Of a stretch of 11,713 bases of DNA, positions 1-6,646 are shown piece by piece; within the stretch, counting starts at the first letter, position 1, and every line of letters begins with the position of its first letter. A program made the translations under genes and the position numbers. The DNA is taken from contig JAEEOX010000050.1 of assembly GCA_016284485.1 (NCBI GenBank), positions 1-11,713 of the forward strand, given 5' to 3'. The notes beneath the pieces were generated by a model. That model was not told where the DNA came from and made no database searches. It worked only from the letters and a program-made list of their open reading frames with translations. Source of the stretch: Bacillota bacterium. Lineage in GTDB: Bacteria; Bacillota; Clostridia; Peptostreptococcales; Anaerovoracaceae.

Positions 1-1
1 G

Positions 2-607
2 CTGACAGACACCGTGTATAACATCCTGATCGATAAGAATTACGATCCCAGGGATGCAGTGATCCATACGTCCGTGGAGAATCTCGATGTGATTCCCGCC
101 AGCGTGGATCTTGCCGGTGCCGAAGTGGAACTGGTCCAGATAGAGGAGCGTGAGAGGACACTTAAGAGAGGACTTGACCTGGTGAAGGACAATTACGACT
201 ATATCTTCATCGACTGTCCCCCTTCGCTGGGACTTCTCACCATCAACTCTCTGACGGCAGTGGATTCTGTGCTCATACCGATCCAGTGCGAGTTCTACGC
301 TCTGGAGGGAGTCAGTCAGCTGGTAAGCACCATTGAGCTTGTTAAGAAGAGCCTGAACCCCAAGCTTGAGATAGAGGGCGTCGTCCTCAGCATGTTCGAC
401 GGCAGGACCAATCTCAGCGCCGCGGTGGTGCAGGAAGTAAAGAAGTATTTTAAGGATAAGGTCTACTCCACGGTTATCCCGAGAAATGTGACGCTGGCAG
501 AGGCGCCGAGCTACGGACAGCCTGTCATCAAGTATGACCCCAGGTCAAGAGGCGCGGAGGCGTATGTAGATTTTGCCGATGAGTTCCTTGAACGGGAGGG
601 CGAGTAA
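2..607 (+). CDS. parA: Chromosome-partitioning ATPase ParA/Soj, 5'-truncated by window edge
   Basis: This is the C-terminal three quarters of a ParA/Soj ATPase (about 201 codons visible). It dimerises on ATP binding, coats the nucleoid and moves ParB-bound origins. The reading frame is open from base 2. The GTG at 14 is an internal valine, because the upstream residues (LTDTVYNILID) already match the family, so the true start and the deviant Walker A motif lie outside the window. Visible family features are NLDVIPASVDLAGAEVEL near the left edge, the Walker B-type block DYIFIDCPPSLGLLTINSL, the PIQCEFYALEGVSQL switch region, and a typical C-terminus (VIPRNVTLAEAPSYGQP, then DPRSRGAEAY). The TAA stop shares its last base with the ATG of parB, which implies translational coupling. 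MinD is excluded by the ParA-type core and the parB neighbour. Confidence 0.97.
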   Translation: MTDTVYNILIDKNYDPRDAVIHTSVENLDVIPASVDLAGAEVELVQIEERERTLKRGLDLVKDNYDYIFIDCPPSLGLLTINSLTAVDSVLIPIQCEFYALEGVSQLVSTIELVKKSLNPKLEIEGVVLSMFDGRTNLSAAVVQEVKKYFKDKVYSTVIPRNVTLAEAPSYGQPVIKYDPRSRGAEAYVDFADEFLEREGE

Positions 608-1542
608 TGGCAAAAGCAAAGAAAGGCGGTCTTGGAAGAGGGCTGGAGGCTCTCTTTGCCGATCAGGTCCCCGTGGTACAGGAAACTGAGACGACGGAAA
701 AGGCCACCCGGTCTGCTAAGTCCGGAAAGTCTGCAGCTCAGACGCCGCAGGCGGAACCCAAAGACGGCATCACCTATGTGAGCATTCACAACATCAAACC
801 GAATCCCAACCAGCCAAGGAAGACCTTTGATAAGGAAAAGATCTCCGAGCTGGCGGAATCCATCAAAGAGAACGGCATCATCCAGCCCCTCATAGTCAGC
901 AAGACCGGCAAGACCTATGAGATAATCTCCGGAGAGCGCCGCTTCAGGGCGGCCATGGAGGCGGGACTCAAGGAAGTCCCCTGCATCTCCAGGAAGCTTA
1001 CGGACCAGCAGAGGGACCTCTTTGCCATAGTTGAAAACATGCAGAGAGAAGACCTGAACCCCATGGAGGAGGCCGCAGGTCTGGAGAGGATGATCTCAGA
1101 GTACGGACTGACTCAGGATCAGGTTGCCAGAAGCGTGGGCAAGAGCCGCCCCTATGTGGCCAACTCCCTCAGGCTCCTGAAGCTGCCCGAGTACATCAGA
1201 GACTACGTTGCATCCGGAGCTCTCACCCCCGGCCATGCAAGGGCCCTCATAAACATGAAGGACCCCAAGGCCAGGCACGACCTTGCCGAGCAGGCCAAGA
1301 ACGGCGGCCTCACCGTAAGGGAGACCGAGAAGCTTGCAGGTCAGGTCAAGAAGGGCAGGAAGCCTGTGACGAGGGAGCCCAAGGACCCCAACCTCGCCAA
1401 GGTCGAGGATGAACTGAAGGAGATCCTGGGTACCAAGGTCACCGTTAAGACTGGGAAGCGCAAGGGGAGGATCGAGATCGAGTTCTTCTCCGAGGAGGAG
1501 AGGGAGCGTCTCATAGAAATTCTCTTCGGTCTGAGAAATTGA
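607..1542 (+). CDS. parB: Chromosome-partitioning protein ParB/Spo0J (CTPase, parS-binding)
   Basis: A 311-residue ParB, normal in length for the chromosomal family. The N-terminus (residues 8-17, GLGRGLEALF) is the conserved basic segment that stimulates the ParA ATPase. An Ala/Lys/Thr-rich linker (about 20-52) follows. The CTP-binding/sliding-clamp domain begins near residue 55 and holds NPNQPRK and the arginine-rich box GERRFR (109-114), then VENMQREDLNP (142-152). A helix-turn-helix for parS recognition covers about 168-190 (TQDQVARSVGKSRPYVANSL). The C-terminal part (about 255-311) is the dimerisation domain. The start ATG overlaps the parA stop by one base. The unit ends at the intrinsic terminator 49 bp downstream. 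No convincing parS (the family consensus resembles TGTTTCACGTGAAACA) is present in the window. Confidence 0.98.
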   Translation: MAKAKKGGLGRGLEALFADQVPVVQETETTEKATRSAKSGKSAAQTPQAEPKDGITYVSIHNIKPNPNQPRKTFDKEKISELAESIKENGIIQPLIVSKTGKTYEIISGERRFRAAMEAGLKEVPCISRKLTDQQRDLFAIVENMQREDLNPMEEAAGLERMISEYGLTQDQVARSVGKSRPYVANSLRLLKLPEYIRDYVASGALTPGHARALINMKDPKARHDLAEQAKNGGLTVRETEKLAGQVKKGRKPVTREPKDPNLAKVEDELKEILGTKVTVKTGKRKGRIEIEFFSEEERERLIEILFGLRN

Positions 1543-1590
1543 CAAGACTTTAACGAAGTGGGGAGCTGCGCGCCACTGCTTCGCGAACCG

Positions 1591-1615
1591 AGCCGCCGGT
1601 GATCCGGCGGTTTTT
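1591..1615 (+). terminator. Intrinsic (Rho-independent) terminator of parAB
   Basis: A perfect 7-bp G+C stem, CCGCCGG (1593-1599) paired with CCGGCGG (1604-1610), with a TGAT loop, is followed directly by TTTTT (1611-1615). The stem can be extended by a G-U and an A-U pair at its base. Its position after the parB stop and before the gdpP promoter makes it the end of the parAB transcript. The opposite strand has no U-tract worth the name, so it looks unidirectional. Confidence 0.9.
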
Positions 1616-1704
1616 CATTGTTGAAGACCCGGATGCACCATCGGGACCCTTCCGAGTAGGGCACCGCGACCCTCTGACACCCCTAAAAGCCCAATATCTT
1701 GTGG
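1616..1704. other. Unexplained G+C-rich intergenic stretch with two short hairpins
   Basis: This stretch lies between the parB terminator and the gdpP promoter and has no plausible reading frame. Two short potential stems are visible: CCCGGATG (1628-1635) with CATCGGG (1639-1645), closing a CAC loop with one bulged G, and CCCT (1647-1650) with AGGG (1658-1661). I cannot match it to a known RNA family by eye. It lies upstream of the promoter start, so it would be transcribed only by read-through or from an unseen promoter. It could be neutral spacer, a decayed leader or a small RNA. Confidence 0.3.
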
Positions 1705-1733
1705 ATGCAAAGATCGACCTTTGATGGTATAAT
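1705..1733 (+). promoter_or_regulatory. Extended -10 promoter for the gdpP operon
   Basis: A consensus TATAAT at 1728-1733 is preceded by TGG at 1725-1727, giving the extended -10 motif TGnTATAAT. The element 17 bp upstream (ATGCAA, 1705-1710) matches the -35 consensus at only three of six positions, which is typical of extended -10 promoters used by the housekeeping sigma factor. The predicted start point is near 1740, giving a leader of about 65 nt before gdpP. It is the only strong promoter I see for the nine downstream genes. Confidence 0.8.
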
Positions 1734-1753
1734 AGCATTGATTTTTTGTGACC

Positions 1754-1781
1754 TTTCTATAGTAGAAATTCTTGGAAAGAA
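1754..1781 (+). repeat. Two adjacent small dyads in the gdpP leader
   Basis: TTTCTA (1754-1759), TAG, TAGAAA (1763-1768) is a perfect 6-bp inverted repeat with a 3-nt loop. It is followed at once by TTCTT (1769-1773), GGA, AAGAA (1777-1781), a second perfect dyad. Both lie between the predicted transcription start and the Shine-Dalgarno sequence of gdpP. They could be an operator or weak leader hairpins, but A+T-rich DNA produces such dyads by chance. Confidence 0.35.
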
Positions 1782-1792
1782 AGAGATAGAAC

Positions 1793-1798
1793 AGGTGG
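1793..1798 (+). promoter_or_regulatory. Shine-Dalgarno site fixing the gdpP start
   Basis: AGGTGG lies 6 nt before the ATG at 1805. An in-frame TAG at 1787-1789 rules out any longer N-terminus, so the lack of membrane helices in GdpP is not an annotation error. Confidence 0.85.
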
Positions 1799-1804
1799 TT
1801 CAAA

Positions 1805-3565
1805 ATGGATCAGATTGAAGAAAAGATTCAGATCCCATCGGGGTTTCCGCTGCCGGAACTTACCATAGACGATCAGGGTAAGGTCACCAGCGCCAACGTC
1901 CACATAGGAGAAGTCTTCATATACGAGGGGATCCTGGGCACGGATATTTTCGCCATCACAGGATACAGAGGCGCCACGTTCAGGGAGAACGCCAGCAACG
2001 GCCAGCATGTCACGCTCGAGAGGAACAACAAGACTTTCGAGATATATTCCTACAAGATGGATGCTGACAAGGACGAGTGGACCCTGCTTTTCAGGGACAT
2101 CACCTCGCTGGCTGAGCTTACTGCCAAGTACAATGCCGAGCGGCCCTGCATGGCAAAGGTGCAGATCGACAACTACGATGAGCTCATCGAGGCAGTGAGA
2201 GACGCGGGAGGTTCGGACCTGAGCGCCAGGATCGACCGCATCGTCAGAGACTGGGCGGAGGACATGAAGGCTTCCGTCAGCAGGATCAAGAACAACAGAT
2301 ACAACATCTGGCTGACCCAGAAATACATGGAGAGCGAGCGCTTCAGGAAATTCGAACTTCTGGACGAAGTGAGGAAGCTTGAGACCAACGCAGACTTCCC
2401 CGCCAGCCTTTCCATCGGCGTAGGAGCCGGCGGAGCGGACCTGGAGGAGACCGAAAGTTTTGCGGATGCGGCGCTTCAGCTGGCACTGGGACGCGGGGGC
2501 GACCAGGCCGTCATCAAGATCGGCAACCATGTGTCATATTTCGGCGGCAAGCTTCAGACCGTTGAGAAGAGCAACAAGGGCAAGTCCCGCATCGTCGGCC
2601 ATGCCCTGAACCAGCTGATCATGCAGGCGCCCAAGATCTTCATCATGGGTCATGTGCATTCCGACATGGACAGCTTCGGAGCGTCCCTGGGGATCGCCAG
2701 ACTCTGCATGGTGAACAACAAGAAACCCTATATCGTCATCGAGGAGCCCAACGAGTCTCTGGATACGGTGTTCCGTCTCGCAAAAGAGACGGAGAGATAC
2801 ACCTTCGTCAACTGCGACAAGGCCGCATCTCTCTGTGAGGAGGACAGCCTTCTGATAGTGGTGGACACCCACAAGAAGGACCTGGTCCAGTGCCCGGAGC
2901 TTCTGGGGATATCCAGGAAGGTCGTTGTTATAGACCATCACAGGAAGGCGGACAGAGGGATCGAGAATCCCGTGCTGAACTACATGGAATCCTACGCTTC
3001 CTCCACCTGCGAGATGGTCACGGAGATGCTCCAGTTCATGCTTGAGAAGAAGAAGCAGATGGAAAAGATCGAGACCGAGGCCCTCATGGCAGGAATCATG
3101 GTGGACAGCAGCTTCTTCTCGGTGAGAGCGGGAGTCCGCACCTTCGAAGCCGCTTCGTGGCTGAGGAGGCAGGGCGCAGACCCCACGGAAGTCAAGAGAT
3201 TCTTCCAGGAGGACTGGGAGAACGTGAAGATAAAGTCCCAGGCGCTGCTGGGAGCAGACATACTGCCCTCCGGGATCGCCATAGCGTCCCTTCCGGGAGA
3301 GCGCAGCGACGCACAGCTTCTCTGCGCACAGACGGCGGACAGGCTCCTTTCGCTCAAGGGCATCCGCGCATCCTTTGCCTGCGGGCAGGACACAGAGCAG
3401 AGAACGGTGATCAGCGCCAGATCTCTGGGTGCGGTGAACGTCCAGGTGATCATGGAAAAAATGGGCGGCGGCGGCCACCTGACCAATGCGGCAGCCCAGG
3501 TGCAGAGCCCCGTGGAAGAGGTTCTTGAAAAGATAAAATTACTTACAGAGGAGACGATAAAATGA
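1805..3565 (+). CDS. gdpP: Cyclic-di-AMP phosphodiesterase GdpP-like (PAS-GGDEF-DHH/DHHA1), soluble form
   Basis: A 586-residue GdpP/YybT-type protein. The family hydrolyses c-di-AMP to pApA and so influences potassium and osmotic balance and cell-wall stress. Domains in order are a PAS-like domain (about 10-95), a degenerate GGDEF-type domain (about 100-255, with RYN at the site of the usual signature and the family block ALGRGGDQAVIKI), the linker ending NKGKSRI, a DHH domain and DHHA1. Metal-binding motifs are intact: GHVHSDMD at 282-289, DHH at 377-379 and GGGGH at 554-558. Usual GdpP proteins are about 650-680 residues with two N-terminal transmembrane helices. These are absent here: residue 1 runs almost directly into the PAS domain, and an in-frame stop lies 16 bp upstream of the ATG. 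It is therefore predicted to be cytosolic. The last 4 bases overlap rplI (ATGA). The order gdpP-rplI-dnaB is as in Bacillus. Confidence 0.93.
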   Translation: MDQIEEKIQIPSGFPLPELTIDDQGKVTSANVHIGEVFIYEGILGTDIFAITGYRGATFRENASNGQHVTLERNNKTFEIYSYKMDADKDEWTLLFRDITSLAELTAKYNAERPCMAKVQIDNYDELIEAVRDAGGSDLSARIDRIVRDWAEDMKASVSRIKNNRYNIWLTQKYMESERFRKFELLDEVRKLETNADFPASLSIGVGAGGADLEETESFADAALQLALGRGGDQAVIKIGNHVSYFGGKLQTVEKSNKGKSRIVGHALNQLIMQAPKIFIMGHVHSDMDSFGASLGIARLCMVNNKKPYIVIEEPNESLDTVFRLAKETERYTFVNCDKAASLCEEDSLLIVVDTHKKDLVQCPELLGISRKVVVIDHHRKADRGIENPVLNYMESYASSTCEMVTEMLQFMLEKKKQMEKIETEALMAGIMVDSSFFSVRAGVRTFEAASWLRRQGADPTEVKRFFQEDWENVKIKSQALLGADILPSGIAIASLPGERSDAQLLCAQTADRLLSLKGIRASFACGQDTEQRTVISARSLGAVNVQVIMEKMGGGGHLTNAAAQVQSPVEEVLEKIKLLTEETIK

Positions 3566-4005
3566 AAGTGATACTTCTTGAAACAGTGAAAGGCTCCGGG
3601 AAAGCCGGGGACGTGGTGAACGTATCGGACGGATATGCCCGCAACCTGCTTATTCCCAAGGGTCTGGCGGAGGAGGCAACTCCCCAGAACATGGCCCGCC
3701 TCAAGAAGACTCAGGAGCGCATAGCCAAGAAGCTGGCTGAGGACAGAGAATCCGCGGAGAGACTGGCCGGGATCCTGGCTGAGACTCAGGTGGACATCAA
3801 GGCCAAGGCCGGTGAAGGCGGCAAGGTCTTCGGTTCCGTGACTTCGAAGGACATCGCGGACGCCCTGAACGCCCAGGGATTCGACATCGACAAGAAAAAG
3901 ATCAAGCTTGACGCACCCATCAAAGAACTGGGCGTCACCACGGTGGAGATCAAGCTTTTCAACGAGATAAACGGCAAAGTCAAGGTAAACGTTATCCCGG
4001 AATAA
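3562..4005 (+). CDS. rplI: 50S ribosomal protein L9
   Basis: A 147-residue L9, the normal length. This large-subunit protein has two globular domains joined by a long helix and binds 23S rRNA near the L1 stalk, with an effect on frame maintenance. The N-terminal rRNA-binding domain is unmistakable (MKVILLETVKGSGKAGDVVNV, then GYARNLLIPKGLA). The connecting helix spans about 41-75. The C-terminal domain starts with the conserved GEGGKVFGSVT and ends VKVNVIPE. The ATG overlaps the gdpP stop by 4 bases, with AGAGGAG (3547-3553) as ribosome binding site 8 nt upstream, so the two are translationally coupled. Confidence 0.98.
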   Translation: MKVILLETVKGSGKAGDVVNVSDGYARNLLIPKGLAEEATPQNMARLKKTQERIAKKLAEDRESAERLAGILAETQVDIKAKAGEGGKVFGSVTSKDIADALNAQGFDIDKKKIKLDAPIKELGVTTVEIKLFNEINGKVKVNVIPE

Positions 4006-4012
4006 AGTGTTT

Positions 4013-4032
4013 TGCGCAGGTGATCATGCGCA
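4013..4032 (+). repeat. TGCGCA inverted repeat between rplI and dnaB
   Basis: The self-complementary hexamer TGCGCA occurs at 4013-4018 and again at 4027-4032, so the RNA can form a 6-bp stem over an 8-nt loop in the 41-bp gap. There is no U-tract, and the dnaB ribosome binding site AAGGAG (4036-4041) starts 3 nt later. It is not a terminator. It could modulate dnaB translation or protect a processed end, or it may be chance. Confidence 0.35.
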
Positions 4033-4046
4033 GTTAAGGAGAAAAA

Positions 4047-5366
4047 ATGGCAGAGAGGATACCTCCCCAGAGTAAAGACGCCGAAAGGTCGGTGCTGGGA
4101 GCAGTGATGCTCAACAAGGACATGCTTTTCGAAGTGGTGACCAAGCTGACGGCCGACGACTTCTACTATCCCGAGAACAGGGAAGTGTTTGCGGCGATCG
4201 TTGATCTGTACAACGAAAACAAGGCGGTGGACGTGCTCACCGTATCCGACAAGCTCAAGCAGAGAGGAACGCTTAAGATGGCTGGCGGCAGGGCCAACGT
4301 GGCACAGCTCACTCTTGACGTGCCTTCCACGGTGAACGCCATGGAGTACGCCAGGATAGTGTCCGACAAGGCGGCGCTGAGAAGGATGATCCACGTGACG
4401 GAGGACATCACCGACAAGAGCTACCAGGCTGCTGCGGATGCCCAGGACATCATGGAATACGCTGAAAGCAGTATTTTCGCCATTGCCCAGAAGAATCAGA
4501 AGAAGGACTACGAGGACATTTCCAACGTCCTCATCACCAATATCCACGATATCGAGGAGGCCGTGAAGAACGGCGGCAAGATCACCGGAGTCCCCACGGG
4601 ATTCAAGGAGCTGGACGAGGTGGTCAACGGTTTCCAGAACTCCAACCTGGTGGTCATCGCTGCCCGTCCCGCCATGGGAAAGACGGCCTTTGCCCTGAAT
4701 ATCGCGGAGCAGACGGCTGTCAGGAACGGATCCACAGTCATGGTGTTCAGCCTTGAGATGTCCAAGGAGCAGCTGGGGCAGAGACTTCTGTCCTCGGAGG
4801 CCAGGGTGGACCTCAAGAAACTTCAGAGAGGAAAGCTGGAAAGCGATGACTGGAAGAGGATCAACATAGCTCTGGACGAGCTGAATAAGGCCAAGATCTT
4901 CATAGACGATACCGCGGAGGTGTCTTTTGCGGAGATCAGGAACAAGTGCAGACGCCTGAAGGCTGAGCACGGCCTGGACATGGTGCTCATCGACTACATG
5001 CAGCTGATGAAATCCCCCGAGAGGGCGGACAACAGACAGGCGGAGATCTCGGCGATCTCCAGGAACCTGAAGCTTCTGGCCAGAGAGATGGACTGCCCGG
5101 TGGTGGCCCTTTCCCAGCTGTCCAGAGGCCCGGAGCAGCGTCAGGATCACCACCCCAACCTGGCGGACCTGAGAGAGTCGGGAGCAATCGAGCAGGACGC
5201 AGACCTGGTAATCTTCCTTTACAGGGACGAATACTATAACCCGGACACCACCACGAAACCGGGTATCTGCGAGGTGGACGTGGCCAAGAACCGTCACGGC
5301 GAGACCAAGAAGGTGGAGCTTACCTGGATCGACAGGTATGCGAAGTTCAGCGACAAGGCCATGTAG
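4047..5366 (+). CDS. dnaB: Replicative DNA helicase DnaB (DnaC in Bacillus naming)
   Basis: A 439-residue hexameric 5'-3' replicative helicase, normal in length and without an intein. The N-terminal helical domain (about 1-150, opening PPQSKDAERSVLGAVMLNKD) makes the collar that contacts primase and loaders. The linker region leads to a RecA-like motor from about residue 180. Walker A is ARPAMGKT (206-213), Walker B is VLIDYMQL with Asp316, and the motif LSQLSRGPEQR followed by DLRESGAIEQDAD is intact. KNRHG near the C-terminus is the arginine-finger/DNA-loop region. AAGGAG 5 nt upstream of the ATG is a good ribosome binding site. The position after rplI is conserved in Firmicutes. The next gene encodes a likely partner in helicase loading. 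Confidence 0.98.
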   Translation: MAERIPPQSKDAERSVLGAVMLNKDMLFEVVTKLTADDFYYPENREVFAAIVDLYNENKAVDVLTVSDKLKQRGTLKMAGGRANVAQLTLDVPSTVNAMEYARIVSDKAALRRMIHVTEDITDKSYQAAADAQDIMEYAESSIFAIAQKNQKKDYEDISNVLITNIHDIEEAVKNGGKITGVPTGFKELDEVVNGFQNSNLVVIAARPAMGKTAFALNIAEQTAVRNGSTVMVFSLEMSKEQLGQRLLSSEARVDLKKLQRGKLESDDWKRINIALDELNKAKIFIDDTAEVSFAEIRNKCRRLKAEHGLDMVLIDYMQLMKSPERADNRQAEISAISRNLKLLAREMDCPVVALSQLSRGPEQRQDHHPNLADLRESGAIEQDADLVIFLYRDEYYNPDTTTKPGICEVDVAKNRHGETKKVELTWIDRYAKFSDKAM

Positions 5367-5410
5367 GCCGGGACGCATGAGGTCCGGGAGCGGGCCGAAG
5401 AGGATAGCAG

Positions 5411-6646
5411 ATGAAGTTTTTAAAGGGCGGGGCAGAGTATTCTCTGCTGACCACCGCAGTTGAAAACATTTTCATATCGAAGTACATGCCGGAGGCCTCC
5501 GGTGACTATGTGAAGGTCTACCTTTACGGGCTTTCCCTTGCGTCGGCAGGGCTCGAGAGGGACGAGGCCGGGATGGCAGCGGATCTCGGACTGGAGGAGG
5601 CCGCCGTAAGGAAGGCACTGGCCTACTGGGAGGAGAAGAGTCTCATCGAGACCGGTCACGACGGAAGCCTGGTGTTCGCAAGCCTTCTGGGAAGGCAGAC
5701 CGACGCAGAGGACAACGCCGGAGGCAGCCCGGAGGAGCAGGCTGTGTCCGGGGAAGATTCCTTCAAGAGGATCCTGGAGCATGCCGAATCTGTTCTGGGA
5801 CGAGCCCTGAACGTCAAGGAAATGCAGGAGATCGTCGGCTGGATCGAGGACATCGGAGTTGGCGAGGAGCTGATAATGAAGGCTTTCGACTACTGCCAGG
5901 ACATGGAAAAGACCGGCATAAGCTACATTTCCAAGGTGGTCCTGGGCTGGGCCAAGGAGGGCCTTGTGACCGGGGAGGATATAGACCGCTATCTGGAACA
6001 GAGGTCGGAGAGGCAGGGTATCTACAGAAGGATACTGAATTCCCTGGGCCTCAAGAGGAACATCACGGAAGCCGAAAGGACCCTGGTGGACGGCTGGCTG
6101 GACACCTACGGATTCTCTGTGGAAAAGATCATGGCTGCCTGTGAGAAGGCCGGATTCACCCAGAGCCCGGGCATCCGCTACGTCAACAAGGTACTGGAGA
6201 ACTGGAAGAAGGAAGCCGAAGAGATGGGCCGCGACATCAACTCCAAGATCACGGTCAATCAGGGCACCCTCAACAAATATTATGACTATCTGAGAGAGAA
6301 ATCGGAGAAGGAAGCGGACGCGCGCCGTGAAGAGATCTACGAAAAACTACCGGAAATTCGCGATATCGACATAAATCTCCAGTCATTATCGAGTAAAATA
6401 TCAAGAGGACTGTTAAGAGGGGCTTCCTTAGAGGAGACCGGAGAGATCAGAAAGGAGATCTCTGACCTTGAGAAGAAGAGGGCTATCCTCCTTACGGAGA
6501 GCAATTACCCTCTGGACTATACAGACATCAGGCATCTTTGTGATAAGTGCAGCGACACCGGCTACGATGAAAACGGCAGGCGCTGTTCATGCCAGAAAGT
6601 CAGAATGGGAGAAGCAGAATTATGGCAAAATGGCAAACTGCAGTAA
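5411..6646 (+). CDS. DnaD-domain primosome protein fused to a helicase-loader N-terminal zinc-cluster domain (no AAA+ domain)
   Basis: A 411-residue protein. Residues 1-93 resemble the winged-helix N-terminal domain of DnaD. Two DnaD C-terminal (DDBH2-type) domains follow, at about 115-186 and 203-270, each ending in the hallmark Y-x3-(V/I)L-x2-W-x3 motif (YISKVVLGWAKEG and YVNKVLENWKKEA). These bind DNA and partner proteins in replication initiation and restart. From about 288 on the sequence changes character: a charged helical segment (YYDYLREKSEKEADARRE, then EEIYEKLPEIRDID), then a YPLDY block and four cysteines, Cys377, Cys380, Cys392 and Cys394 (C-x2-C-x11-C-x-C, with DTGY between). 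This matches the N-terminal part of clostridial DnaC/DnaI-type loaders. Such proteins continue into an AAA+ ATPase, but here only 17 residues follow Cys394 and no Walker A is present. The start ATG has AGAGGA (5399-5404) 6 nt upstream. The 3' end overlaps the next gene by 25 bp. Role in loading the neighbouring DnaB is inferred. Confidence 0.85.
   Translation: MKFLKGGAEYSLLTTAVENIFISKYMPEASGDYVKVYLYGLSLASAGLERDEAGMAADLGLEEAAVRKALAYWEEKSLIETGHDGSLVFASLLGRQTDAEDNAGGSPEEQAVSGEDSFKRILEHAESVLGRALNVKEMQEIVGWIEDIGVGEELIMKAFDYCQDMEKTGISYISKVVLGWAKEGLVTGEDIDRYLEQRSERQGIYRRILNSLGLKRNITEAERTLVDGWLDTYGFSVEKIMAACEKAGFTQSPGIRYVNKVLENWKKEAEEMGRDINSKITVNQGTLNKYYDYLREKSEKEADARREEIYEKLPEIRDIDINLQSLSSKISRGLLRGASLEETGEIRKEISDLEKKRAILLTESNYPLDYTDIRHLCDKCSDTGYDENGRRCSCQKVRMGEAELWQNGKLQ
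6607..6611 (+). promoter_or_regulatory. Ribosome binding site choosing the start of the first M23 gene
   Basis: GGGAG sits 10 nt before the ATG at 6622. An earlier in-frame ATG at 6589 would add 11 residues, but it lies inside the zinc-cluster codons of the preceding gene and has no Shine-Dalgarno sequence. The 6622 start is preferred because its product begins like a typical cytoplasmic lysine-rich N-terminus. Confidence 0.6.

Noticed and set aside
1658..1672. T-box-like string AGGGCACCGCG
   Set aside because: It recalls the T-box antiterminator AGGGTGGnACCGCG but lacks the UGGN bulge that reads the tRNA end. No terminator or synthetase gene follows.
1700..1708. DnaA-box-like TGTGGATGC next to the gdpP promoter
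   Set aside because: It matches 7 of 9 positions on the reverse strand and is a lone site with no cluster or A+T-rich unwinding element. A similar 7/9 match occurs by chance within dnaB.
4387..4402. parS-like site TGATCCACGTGACGGA inside dnaB
   Set aside because: It keeps the CACGTGA core but matches only 11 of 16 positions of the usual parS, and the right arm is wrong. It also encodes ordinary DnaB residues. A chance match is likely.
3786..5378. Long minus-strand open frame opposite dnaB, and other long antisense frames (for example 2534-3478)
   Set aside because: They mirror the codon bias of the sense genes, lack family similarity and ribosome binding sites, and lie opposite clearly conserved proteins.
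5367..5410. Possible hairpin between dnaB and the DnaD-type gene (GGAC with GTCC, nested in GGCC with GGCC)
   Set aside because: The stem is broken and has no U-tract. It is too weak to call a terminator or attenuator.
6394..6399. TAAAAT as an internal -10 in the A+T-rich part of the DnaD-type gene
   Set aside because: There is no acceptable -35 at the right distance and no extended -10. A+T-rich coding DNA gives such hexamers often.
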